This document shows positions 43,059 to 50,581 of a stretch of 64,000 nucleotides of DNA, piece by piece. This stretch comes from an uncultured Caulobacter sp. (GTDB lineage: Bacteria; Pseudomonadota; Alphaproteobacteria; Caulobacterales; Caulobacteraceae), in the NCBI GenBank assembly GCA_913776195.1, contig CAJYMH010000031.1, positions 426,637-490,636 of the forward strand, read 5' to 3'. Under the pieces are notes generated by a model. The model saw nothing but the letters and a program-made list of their open reading frames with translations, made no database searches and was not told where the DNA came from. Made by a program: the position numbers and the translations under genes. Numbering within the stretch: position 1 is the stretch's first letter; every line of letters starts with the position of its first letter.

Positions 43059-43625
43059 ATGTCGCAGCATTCGCAGCAAACCGGAACCGCAAACCTGGGC
43101 GGGGCCCGCAACCTGATCCGGACTGCGGTGATCGCCGTCGGCGTCACTGTGGCGGTGACCTGGCTGGCCATGGGCGATCGAGCCGGGCTGTTTCTGAGCC
43201 ATATGGCGCAGCTCAACTGGACGCCGCATCTGCCGGATTGGTCGCTGCTGGCGCGCGCCTCGCTGGCGATCCAGATCCATGTCGCTGCGGTGACTGTGGC
43301 CTTGGTGATCGGCGGGGTGCTGCTGACCGGTATCAAGGGAGACACCAAGCATCGCGTCTTGGGCTGGACCTGGGTGATCGCCATGGCGGCGGCGGCGATC
43401 TCGTCCCTGTTCATCCATTCGATCCGGCCAGGGCATTTCAGCTTCCTGCACCTGTTCGCCGGCTGGACCCTCGTGGCGCTGCCGTTCGGCGTGGCCATGG
43501 CGAGGAAACACAAGGTCCGCATCCATGGCCGCACCATGACCGGTCTTTTCGTCGGCGGCCTGGTGATCGCCGGGATCACGGCCTTCCTGCCGGGCAGACT
43601 GATGTGGGCGGTGCTGTTCGGCTAG
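43059..43625 (+). CDS. DUF2306-family membrane protein
   Basis: A 188-residue protein from ATG 43059, with GGAGA upstream; the longer frame runs back through the LytTR gene. It has five or so membrane helices, including LIRTAVIAVGVTVAVTWLAM, IQIHVAAVTVALVIGGVLL, VLGWTWVIAMAAAAISSLFIH and LHLFAGWTLVALPFGVAMA, with conserved histidines in or near the helices (IHVAA, FIHS, FSFLHLF, KHKVRIHG). DUF2306 function is unknown; buried histidines hint at heme or metal. It is divergent from the membrane LytTR regulator. Confidence 0.85.
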   Translation: MSQHSQQTGTANLGGARNLIRTAVIAVGVTVAVTWLAMGDRAGLFLSHMAQLNWTPHLPDWSLLARASLAIQIHVAAVTVALVIGGVLLTGIKGDTKHRVLGWTWVIAMAAAAISSLFIHSIRPGHFSFLHLFAGWTLVALPFGVAMARKHKVRIHGRTMTGLFVGGLVIAGITAFLPGRLMWAVLFG

Positions 43626-43663
43626 CTTGCCAAGATCGCGGCGGCGGGCCTACGAACGGGACC

Positions 43664-44362
43664 ATGAACGCTGCTACGCCGAAAAAGCCCCGCGCCAGCG
43701 GCCGGGGCCGCCCGTCGAAACATGCCGGGCTGGACTTGAAGGAGACGATCCTCGACTCGGCCGAGCAGTTGTTCGCGCGCCATGGGTTCTACGGCGTCAC
43801 CACCCGCCAGGTGGCGGCCGAGGCTGGCGTCGATACCGCCCTCATCCACTACTACTTTGGGGCCAAGCGGGAGCTGTTCGACGCTGTGTTCCTGCGCCGC
43901 GCGGAGATTTTGAACCGCGAGCGGCTCGCCTCCATGGACGCCTACGAGAAGGCGTCGGGCGGCGCCCTGACCAGTGAAGGCGTGATCGAAGCCTTTATTG
44001 ATCCGCTGCTGCGCATCTCCGAAACAGGCGGGCCCGGCTGGAAGAGCTACTTCGCCCTGGTGGCTCAGGTGAACAATACTCCGGGCTGGGGCGGGGACAC
44101 CATGCACCGCTTCTTCGACCCGGTGGTGCGTCGGCTGGTGGACGCCCTCGGGCGCGCTCTTCCCAACGCCAGTCGGGGCGACCTGTTCTGGTGCTACGAG
44201 TTTCTGACCGGGTCGATGATGCTGGCCCTTTCGGAAACCGGCCGGATCGACGCTCTGTCCGACGGACTGTGCCGATCCAGCGACCTGGCCGCGATCCGCG
44301 CGCGCCTGTTCGCCTACTGCGCCGCCGGCTTCGAGGCCGTGGCCGCCCGGAGCAAGGGCTGA
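43664..44362 (+). CDS. TetR-family transcriptional regulator
   Basis: A 232-residue regulator from ATG 43664. The N-terminus is basic (PKKPRASGRGRPSKH), and the TetR helix-turn-helix is ILDSAEQLFARHGFYGVTTRQVAAEAGVDTALIHYYFGAKRELF, about residues 25-70. The C-terminal ligand-binding part resembles other CecR/AcrR-type members. It lies 188 bases upstream of a TonB-dependent receptor in the same direction, and an inverted repeat sits between them, so it probably controls that receptor and perhaps the MFS gene. Confidence 0.9.
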   Translation: MNAATPKKPRASGRGRPSKHAGLDLKETILDSAEQLFARHGFYGVTTRQVAAEAGVDTALIHYYFGAKRELFDAVFLRRAEILNRERLASMDAYEKASGGALTSEGVIEAFIDPLLRISETGGPGWKSYFALVAQVNNTPGWGGDTMHRFFDPVVRRLVDALGRALPNASRGDLFWCYEFLTGSMMLALSETGRIDALSDGLCRSSDLAAIRARLFAYCAAGFEAVAARSKG

Positions 44363-44482
44363 GCCGTCGCGCCTTGGGCGGCGTCGCTCGGTGTGGCGCC
44401 AATTCATCATCTGGTGAAAAATAATCGTGCTTTGTTCAGTCGCACTTTCGCGACGAACGAACTTCCGCAAAAACTTCCCCTA

Positions 44483-44508
44483 ATTCGCACTTCGATGAAT
44501 TTGCGAAT
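44483..44508. promoter_or_regulatory. Inverted repeat upstream of the TonB receptor
   Basis: ATTCGCA and TGCGAAT flank 12 bases, in AT-richer DNA 42 bases before the receptor start. It is a candidate operator for the TetR protein encoded immediately upstream. There is also an AT-rich stretch at about 44415-44435 that may hold the promoter. Confidence 0.5.
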
Positions 44509-44550
44509 CAACAAGGCGACCGACGAACGGCGCTAGGGAGGATGAGGATT

Positions 44551-46764
44551 ATGAAATCCATTCTGAAAGTCGCGCTGCTCGCAGGCGCGGCGCAAGTCGC
44601 GTTCGCCTCGGGAGCCTTCGCGCAGGACGCCGCGCCCGCCACAGAAGCCAGCTTCGACATTGAACAGGTTGTCGTCACGGCACGCCGCCGTGAAGAGTCG
44701 CTGAAGGATGTCCCGGTCTCGGTCTCCGCTTTAGGCGCCGAGCGTCTTGAGGCGGTGGGCGCTTCCGACATCACCACCCTGCAGCAGCAAACGCCGAACG
44801 CGACCGTCCAAATCGCTCGCGGCTCGAATTCGACCCTGATCTCCTTCATTCGTGGCGTCGGCCAGCAGGACCCGCTGTGGGGTTTCGAGCCCGGCGTCGG
44901 CCTTTATGTGGACGACGTCTACGTCGCCCGCCCGCAGGGCGCGGTGCTCGACATCTTCGACATCGAGCGCATCGAAGTGCTGCGCGGCCCGCAGGGCACC
45001 CTCTACGGCCGGAACACCATCGGCGGCGCGATCAAGTACGTCACCAAGAAGCTCGACCTGACCCGTCCGCAGTTCACGGCGCGCGGCTCGCTGGGCTCCT
45101 ACGATCAGCGCGACGTCGTCGTCACCGGCTCGGTGCCGCTGACCGACAAGCTGGCTATCGGCGGCTCGATCGCTTCCTATGACCGCGACGGATTCGGCAA
45201 GAACCTGACCACCGGCGAAGAGCATTACGACAAGGACGTCTTCGCCTATCGCGCCAGCGCTGAGTATGCGCCGACCGACGACCTGTTCTTCCGCTTCGCC
45301 TACGACAAGGTCGAGGACAACTCGAACCCGCGTCACGGTCACCGCGAGACGGCCGGCGTGGGCGCTGACGCCCAGATTCTGGATGATGTGTACGACACCC
45401 GCGCGGGCATCGCTGGCAAGAACAAGGTGGACACCGAAGGCTGGTCGCTGACCGGTCAGTGGAACGTCAATGACGTCATCACCCTGAAGTCGATCACCGC
45501 CGGCCGCGAAAGCTACACCGACACGATCATCGACTTCGACGGAACCCCGGCTCCGACGCTCGACATCCCGGCTTTCTACGCCGACGAGCAGTTTAGCCAG
45601 GAGTTCCAAGTCCAGTTCGCCACCGACCGCGTCCAGGGCGTGGCGGGCGTCTACTACATGAACGGCTACGCTAAGGGCGCCTTCGACACCGTCGCCGGCA
45701 ACTTGGGTCTGGCCATCAACTCGTCGGGCAAGGTGTCCACCACCTCGCTGGCCGCGTTCGCCGACGTCAGCTTCGACATCACCGACCGCCTGAAGGCCTC
45801 GGTGGGCGGCCGCTGGACGCAGGACAGCAAGAACGCCAACGTGTTCCGCGCCTTCTATCTGGGCGCCACGCGCACCCCGATCCTGGGGGGCGCGCCGCGC
45901 GCGATCCTGCAGACGCGCACCAACTATGTCGCGGAGAAGGACTTCGAGGAGTTCACCCCGCGCATCAGCGTGTCCTATGAACTGAGCGATGATCTGACCG
46001 CCTACGCTTCCTACAGCGACGGCTTCAAGTCGGGCGGCTGGGACATGCGCGGCGACGCCTTCCTGACCCCGCAGACGGTCAACGGCTACGAGCCGGAAAC
46101 GGTGAAGGCCTACGAAATCGGCCTGAAGGGCTCGCTCTTCGACCGTCGCCTTCAGTTCAGCTCGGCCTGGTTCTACTCGGACTACAAGGATCAGCAGATC
46201 ACGACCCAGCAGGTGGCGACCCCGCCGCAGGTCGGCATCGCCTCGATCGTCGATAACGCCGGCGCCTCGACCATCTGGGGCGCGGAATTCGAAGGTTCGG
46301 CCTATCTGAGCCGCAGCCTGACCGCCAACTTCGCGGTCGGCTACCTGAACGCCGAGTTCGACGAGTTCATCACCAACATCACCGGTACGCCGGTGGACAT
46401 CTCCAACACCCGTGAGTTCCAGAACTCGCCGGAATGGTCGGGCTATCTGGGCGTCACCTACAAGACGGCCCTGGCCGGCGGCACGCTTCGCGTGACCCCG
46501 TCGCTGTCCTATCGCGGGGACTACCACCTGTTCGACGTGGCGGACCCGATCCTCGACCAGAAGGCCTACACCCTCGTCGATCTGGGCGTGGTCTGGGATG
46601 CGCCGGGCGACCAGTGGCAGGTCGGCGTCTACGGCAAGAACCTCACCGACGAGGAATACCGCGTCGGCGGCTACAGCTTCCCGGGCGCGACCTACAACAA
46701 CTCGATCATCGGCTTCTACGGCCCGCCGCGGACCTGGACCGCGACGATCCAGTACAAGTTCTAG
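44551..46764 (+). CDS. TonB-dependent receptor
   Basis: A complete outer-membrane receptor, 737 residues from ATG 44551. I prefer this over ATG 44542, because GGGAGG at 44536 is correctly spaced only from 44551. Residues 1 to about 26 form a signal peptide (ILKVALLAGAAQVAF core). A TonB-box-like EQVVVTARRREESLKDVPVSV follows, then the plug domain with FIRGVGQQDPLWGFEPGVGLYVDDVYVARPQG and RIEVLRGPQGTLYGRNTIGGAI, then the barrel ending WTATIQYKF. This layout matches the catabolite-importing receptors abundant in Caulobacterales. An MFS transporter follows. Confidence 0.96.
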   Translation: MKSILKVALLAGAAQVAFASGAFAQDAAPATEASFDIEQVVVTARRREESLKDVPVSVSALGAERLEAVGASDITTLQQQTPNATVQIARGSNSTLISFIRGVGQQDPLWGFEPGVGLYVDDVYVARPQGAVLDIFDIERIEVLRGPQGTLYGRNTIGGAIKYVTKKLDLTRPQFTARGSLGSYDQRDVVVTGSVPLTDKLAIGGSIASYDRDGFGKNLTTGEEHYDKDVFAYRASAEYAPTDDLFFRFAYDKVEDNSNPRHGHRETAGVGADAQILDDVYDTRAGIAGKNKVDTEGWSLTGQWNVNDVITLKSITAGRESYTDTIIDFDGTPAPTLDIPAFYADEQFSQEFQVQFATDRVQGVAGVYYMNGYAKGAFDTVAGNLGLAINSSGKVSTTSLAAFADVSFDITDRLKASVGGRWTQDSKNANVFRAFYLGATRTPILGGAPRAILQTRTNYVAEKDFEEFTPRISVSYELSDDLTAYASYSDGFKSGGWDMRGDAFLTPQTVNGYEPETVKAYEIGLKGSLFDRRLQFSSAWFYSDYKDQQITTQQVATPPQVGIASIVDNAGASTIWGAEFEGSAYLSRSLTANFAVGYLNAEFDEFITNITGTPVDISNTREFQNSPEWSGYLGVTYKTALAGGTLRVTPSLSYRGDYHLFDVADPILDQKAYTLVDLGVVWDAPGDQWQVGVYGKNLTDEEYRVGGYSFPGATYNNSIIGFYGPPRTWTATIQYKF

Positions 46765-46776
46765 GACGGTATATGA

Positions 46777-46809
46777 GGGCGGTGGTTTCGAAAGGAGCCG
46801 CCGCCCTTT
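46777..46809 (+). terminator. Terminator after the TonB receptor
   Basis: GGGCGGTGG pairs with CCGCCGCCC over nine positions (one wobble) around a 12-base loop, followed by TTT and CCTTGT. It begins 12 bases after the receptor stop. Confidence 0.7.
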
Positions 46810-46867
46810 CCTTGTCCGCTGTCAGTCTGCAAGAGTGCAGGCCAAGCTTCATGATCATGGACCGCTG

Positions 46868-48154
46868 ATGACCACCCCGACGACGACCCCGCCGCCGAGC
46901 CCGCGCTATCGCGCCTATGTCCTGTTCATCCTCGTGGTGGTCTACACCTTCAACTTCCTCGACCGGCAGATTCTCGGGATCTTGAAGGAGCCGATCAAGG
47001 CTGACCTCGGCCTGACCGACACCCAGCTGGGTCTGATGGGCGGGGTGGCGTTCGCCGCGCTCTACACGACCCTGGCCGTGCCGATCGCCTGGATGGCCGA
47101 CCGGTTCAGCCGCGCCTGGATCATGACCGGCGCTCTGACAGTATGGAGCGGCTTCACCGCACTGTGCGGCCTGGCCGGCGGGTTCTGGTCCCTGTTCCTC
47201 GCCCGGATGGGCGTCGGGGTGGGTGAGGCGGGCGGCGTCGCCCCGGCCTATTCCATGATCGCCGACTATTTCCCCAAGGCGCAGCGAGCTCGCGCCCTGG
47301 CGGTTTACTCCTTCGGCATTCCGGTCGGCACCGCCCTGGGCGTCCTTTTCGGGGGCCTGATCGCGGCCGCCGTCGACTGGCGCGCCGCCTTCATCGTCGT
47401 GGGCCTGGCCGGCGTGGTGATCGCGCCGATCTTCCGCCTGACGGTCAAGGACCCGCGCCGCGGCGGTTATGAGGACCTGCCCGCAGTCGAGGCTCCGCCC
47501 GCCAAGGCGCCGAGCCTGATGGAGGTGGTGCGCACGGTCGCGCCCAAGCCCAGTTTCTGGCTGCTGTCGTTCGGCGCGGCCTGTTCGTCGGTCTGCGGAT
47601 ACGGCGTCGCCTTTTGGCTGCCGTCCTTCTTCATGCGCAGCCTGGGCCTGACCCTGGTCGAGACGTCGTGGTTCTACAGCGGCGTGGCCCTGTTCGGCGG
47701 CGTGGCTGGCATCTGGCTAGGCGGCTGGTTGGGCGACCGCTTCGGCGGCAAGACCAAGGGCGCCTACGCCCTGGTGCCGGCGATCTGCTTCCTGATCGCC
47801 CTGCCGTGCTTCCTGCTGGCGATGAACGTGAAGTCGCTCGTGCTGTCGTTCCTGATCTTCCTGGTTCCCACGGGTCTGAACCTCGCCTGGGCCGGACCGG
47901 TCATCACCGCCGCCCAGCACATGGCCCCGGCGACCATGCGCTCGACGGCCTCGGCCCTGTTCCTGCTGATCAACAACCTGTTCGGCATCGCCGTCGGCCT
48001 GTGGTTCTTCGGCTTCGCCTCCGATCTTCTGGCGCCGCGTTTCGGTGCGGAATCCATGCGGTATGCGATCTATTTCGGGCTCGGATTCTATGTTTTGAGC
48101 GCAACGCTGCTGATCCTTGCCTCCCGCCGCCTTCGTAAGGATTGGGTCGACTGA
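46868..48154 (+). CDS. MFS transporter (spinster/organic-anion-like)
   Basis: A 428-residue permease with 12 predicted helices, from ATG 46868. The first helix region reads YVLFILVVVYTFNFLDRQILGIL, and the loop AWMADRFSRAWIM plus the segment RMGVGVGEAGGVAPAYSMIADYFPKAQRARAL are typical of the spinster-like and ACS-like MFS groups. It probably takes the substrate of the upstream receptor across the inner membrane. A terminator lies between the two, so it may have its own promoter in the 100-base gap. Confidence 0.93.
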   Translation: MTTPTTTPPPSPRYRAYVLFILVVVYTFNFLDRQILGILKEPIKADLGLTDTQLGLMGGVAFAALYTTLAVPIAWMADRFSRAWIMTGALTVWSGFTALCGLAGGFWSLFLARMGVGVGEAGGVAPAYSMIADYFPKAQRARALAVYSFGIPVGTALGVLFGGLIAAAVDWRAAFIVVGLAGVVIAPIFRLTVKDPRRGGYEDLPAVEAPPAKAPSLMEVVRTVAPKPSFWLLSFGAACSSVCGYGVAFWLPSFFMRSLGLTLVETSWFYSGVALFGGVAGIWLGGWLGDRFGGKTKGAYALVPAICFLIALPCFLLAMNVKSLVLSFLIFLVPTGLNLAWAGPVITAAQHMAPATMRSTASALFLLINNLFGIAVGLWFFGFASDLLAPRFGAESMRYAIYFGLGFYVLSATLLILASRRLRKDWVD

Positions 48155-48158
48155 GGCT

Positions 48159-48177
48159 GGCGGTTTCAGAGACCGCC
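48159..48177 (+). terminator. Small hairpin after the MFS gene
   Basis: GGCGGTTTC and GAGACCGCC pair with a very tight loop (seven pairs, five-base loop, in practice). It starts five bases after the MFS stop and has no T run, so it is only a possible terminator. Confidence 0.4.
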
Positions 48178-48216
48178 GTTCGGGGCAAATTCTTCCAAAC
48201 TGCGCCGTTTTGACCC

Positions 48217-48230
48217 TGACAGCGCTGTCA
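48217..48230. promoter_or_regulatory. 14-bp perfect palindrome upstream of sucC
   Basis: TGACAGCGCTGTCA lies 13 bases before the -35 element proposed for sucC. A nearly identical element precedes the GH5 gene at 8717. The central CG is typical of LacI-family operators. Binding here would sit just upstream of RNA polymerase, which suits either activation or repression. Confidence 0.55.
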
Positions 48231-48242
48231 TCTCGGCCATGG

Positions 48243-48271
48243 TTGCGCCTGCGAAATGACCCTCCTATAAG
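48243..48271 (+). promoter_or_regulatory. Probable sucCD promoter
   Basis: TTGCGC at 48243 and TATAAG at 48266 have a 17-base spacer, a good housekeeping promoter. Transcription would start near 48278, about 33 bases before the sucC ATG. Confidence 0.6.
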
Positions 48272-48310
48272 GCCCGCACCTTCCCGCACCGCATTTGCGA
48301 CCGGAACCTC

Positions 48311-49510
48311 ATGAACATCCACGAACATCAAGCCAAAGCCGTCCTCGCAGAGTTCGGCTGTCCTGTTCCGCGCGGCTTCGCCGCCTTCACTCCGGCTGAA
48401 GCCGAGGATGCCGCCAAGAAACTTGGTGGTCCGGTCTTCGTCGTGAAGAGCCAGATCCACGCCGGCGGCCGCGGCAAGGGCAAGTTCGAGGGCCTGGCCC
48501 CCGACGCCAAGGGCGGCGTCCGCGTCGTCAAGTCCGTCGAAGAGGTCAAGGCCAACGCCGAGGAAATGCTCGGCCGCGTCCTGGTGACCCACCAGACGGG
48601 CCCTAAGGGCAAGCAGGTCAACCGCCTCTACATCGAAGAAGGCGCGGCCATCGCCAAGGAATTCTACCTGTCGCTGCTGGTCGACCGGGAGACCAGCTTC
48701 GTGTCGGTGGTCTGCTCCACCGAAGGCGGCATGGACATCGAAGACGTGGCCCACGCCACGCCGGAAAAGATCCACACCTTCTCGATCGACCCCGCTACCG
48801 GCGTGTGGCCGACCCACCAGCGTGCGCTGGCCAAGGCCCTTGGCCTGACCGGCGGCCTGGCCAAGGAAGCCGCCCAGTTGCTGACGCAGCTCTATACGGC
48901 GTTCCTGGCCAAGGACATGGCCATGCTGGAGATCAACCCGCTGATCGTCACCGCTGACGACCACCTGCGGGTTCTGGACGCCAAGCTGTCTTTCGACGGC
49001 AACGCCCTGTTCCGTCACCCGGACATCCGTGAGCTGCGCGACACCTCGGAAGAAGACCCGAAGGAAATCGAAGCCAGCAAGTTCGACCTGGCCTACATCG
49101 CCCTCGATGGCGAAATTGGCTGCATGGTCAACGGCGCGGGTCTGGCCATGGCCACCATGGACATCATCAAGCTGTACGGCGCCGAGCCGGCCAACTTCCT
49201 CGATGTCGGCGGCGGCGCCAGCAAGGAGAAGGTCACCGCGGCCTTCAAGATCATCACCGCCGATCCGGCCGTGAAGGGCATCCTGGTCAACATCTTCGGC
49301 GGCATCATGCGCTGCGACATCATCGCCGAGGGCGTCATCGCCGCGGTGAAGGAAGTCGGCCTGAAGGTTCCGCTGGTCGTCCGTCTCGAAGGCACGAACG
49401 TCGAGCTGGGCAAGAAAATCATCTCCGAAAGCGGCCTGAACGTCATCGCCGCCAACGATCTGTCCGACGGCGCCGAGAAGATCGTCGCCGCCGTGAAGGG
49501 TGCGAAATAA
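48311..49510 (+). CDS. sucC: Succinyl-CoA synthetase beta subunit
   Basis: The 399-residue nucleotide-binding subunit of the TCA enzyme that makes succinate with substrate-level phosphorylation. The ATP-grasp start [46 protein letters not shown] and [14 protein letters not shown] with [13 protein letters not shown] are all standard. The TAA stop overlaps the sucD start (TAATG), so the two subunits are coupled. It is the first gene of the 2-oxoglutarate-to-succinate cluster. Confidence 0.98.
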   Translation: MNIHEHQAKAVLAEFGCPVPRGFAAFTPAEAEDAAKKLGGPVFVVKSQIHAGGRGKGKFEGLAPDAKGGVRVVKSVEEVKANAEEMLGRVLVTHQTGPKGKQVNRLYIEEGAAIAKEFYLSLLVDRETSFVSVVCSTEGGMDIEDVAHATPEKIHTFSIDPATGVWPTHQRALAKALGLTGGLAKEAAQLLTQLYTAFLAKDMAMLEINPLIVTADDHLRVLDAKLSFDGNALFRHPDIRELRDTSEEDPKEIEASKFDLAYIALDGEIGCMVNGAGLAMATMDIIKLYGAEPANFLDVGGGASKEKVTAAFKIITADPAVKGILVNIFGGIMRCDIIAEGVIAAVKEVGLKVPLVVRLEGTNVELGKKIISESGLNVIAANDLSDGAEKIVAAVKGAK

Positions 49511-50394
49511 TGTCGGTTCTCGTCACCTCCGCCACGAAGGTCATCTGCCAAGGCGTCACCGGCGCTCAGGGCACCTTCCACACTGAGCAAGCCATCGCCT
49601 ACGGCACCAAGATGGTCGGCGGCGTCACGCCGGGCAAAGGCGGCCAGACGCACGTCGGCCTGCCGGTGTTCGACACCGTGGCCGAAGCCAAGGAAGCCAC
49701 CGGCGCCGACGCCTCGGTGATCTACGTCCCGCCGCCCTTCGCGGCCGACTCGATCCTGGAAGCCATCGACGCTGAAATCCCGCTGATCGTCTGCATCACC
49801 GAGGGCATCCCGGTGCTGGATATGGTCAAGGTGAAGAAGGCCCTGGCCGGCTCCAAGTCGCGCCTGCTCGGCCCGAACTGCCCGGGCGTCCTGACGCCGG
49901 GCGAGTGCAAGATTGGCATCATGCCGGGCTCGATCTTCTCCAAGGGTTCGGTGGGCGTCGTGTCCCGCTCGGGCACCCTGACCTACGAAGCCGTGTTCCA
50001 GACTACGAACGCCGGCCTCGGCCAGACCACGGCCGTCGGCATCGGCGGTGACCCGGTCAAGGGCACCGAGTTCATCGACGTCCTCGAAATGTTCCTGGCT
50101 GACGACGCGACCCAGTCGATCGTCATGATCGGTGAAATCGGCGGTTCGGCCGAAGAAGAAGCCGCTCAGTTCCTGAAGGACGAAGCCAAGCGTGGCCGCA
50201 AGAAGCCGATGGTTGGCTTCATCGCGGGCCGCACGGCTCCTCCCGGGCGCCACATGGGCCACGCCGGCGCAATCATCTCGGGCGGCAAGGGCGGCGCCGA
50301 GGACAAGATCGCTGCGATGGAGTCCGCGGGCATCCGCGTGTCGCCGTCGCCGGCGAAGCTGGGTGAGACCCTTCTGGAAGTCCTGAAGGGCTGA
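49510..50394 (+). CDS. sucD: Succinyl-CoA synthetase alpha subunit
   Basis: The 294-residue CoA-binding subunit. [20 protein letters not shown] is the CoA-binding start, and the phosphorylated histidine is in the [16 protein letters not shown] segment. [22 protein letters not shown] is also typical. It partners SucC, to which its start is directly joined. A palindromic repeat and a long hairpin lie between it and sucA. Confidence 0.98.
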   Translation: MSVLVTSATKVICQGVTGAQGTFHTEQAIAYGTKMVGGVTPGKGGQTHVGLPVFDTVAEAKEATGADASVIYVPPPFAADSILEAIDAEIPLIVCITEGIPVLDMVKVKKALAGSKSRLLGPNCPGVLTPGECKIGIMPGSIFSKGSVGVVSRSGTLTYEAVFQTTNAGLGQTTAVGIGGDPVKGTEFIDVLEMFLADDATQSIVMIGEIGGSAEEEAAQFLKDEAKRGRKKPMVGFIAGRTAPPGRHMGHAGAIISGGKGGAEDKIAAMESAGIRVSPSPAKLGETLLEVLKG

Positions 50395-50410
50395 CCTATC
50401 TAACTTAATA

Positions 50411-50506
50411 CCTATCCCCGCCTCGGCGGGGACCCAGGCTTTTTGCGACCGCCGGTCCGACGATCCGAAAAAATCACCTGGGTTCCCGGCGAAAATCGGG
50501 AATAGG
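50411..50506. repeat. Compound palindromic element between sucD and sucA
   Basis: Nested inverted repeats span about 96 bases: CCTAT/ATAGG at the ends, the hairpin TCCCCGCC/GGCGGGGA at 50415-50432, ACCCAGG/CCTGGGT at 50432 and 50477, and the hairpin TTCCCG/CGGGAA at 50483-50502. The arms with CCCCGCC...GGCGGGG and ACCTGGGT look like the short palindromic elements scattered in many alphaproteobacterial intergenic regions. Confidence 0.65.
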
Positions 50507-50530
50507 CCGGTGATTTGAGAGACTATCTTT

Positions 50531-50559
50531 ACGGGGACAGGGTTAAGCCCTGTCCCCGT
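50531..50559 (+). other. Perfect 12-bp hairpin in the sucA leader
   Basis: ACGGGGACAGGG and CCCTGTCCCCGT pair perfectly around TTAAG, ending 22 bases before the sucA ATG. There is no T run. It could stabilise the sucA mRNA 5' end, be a repeat unit or take part in attenuation. Confidence 0.6.
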
Positions 50560-50581
50560 TAGCGGATCGAAGGCGAGCCAG

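Noticed and set aside
42984..43526. Upstream extension of the LytTR frame
   Set aside because: It runs antisense through the DUF2306 gene and lacks the membrane pattern of the real protein.
44731..46527. 598-codon minus-strand frame opposite the TonB receptor
   Set aside because: Antisense shadow with no recognisable motif; the plus-strand receptor is unambiguous.
48210..48240. TTGACC at 48210 as a -35 for sucC
   Set aside because: No credible -10 follows at the right distance; TTGCGC/TATAAG further down is a better pair.
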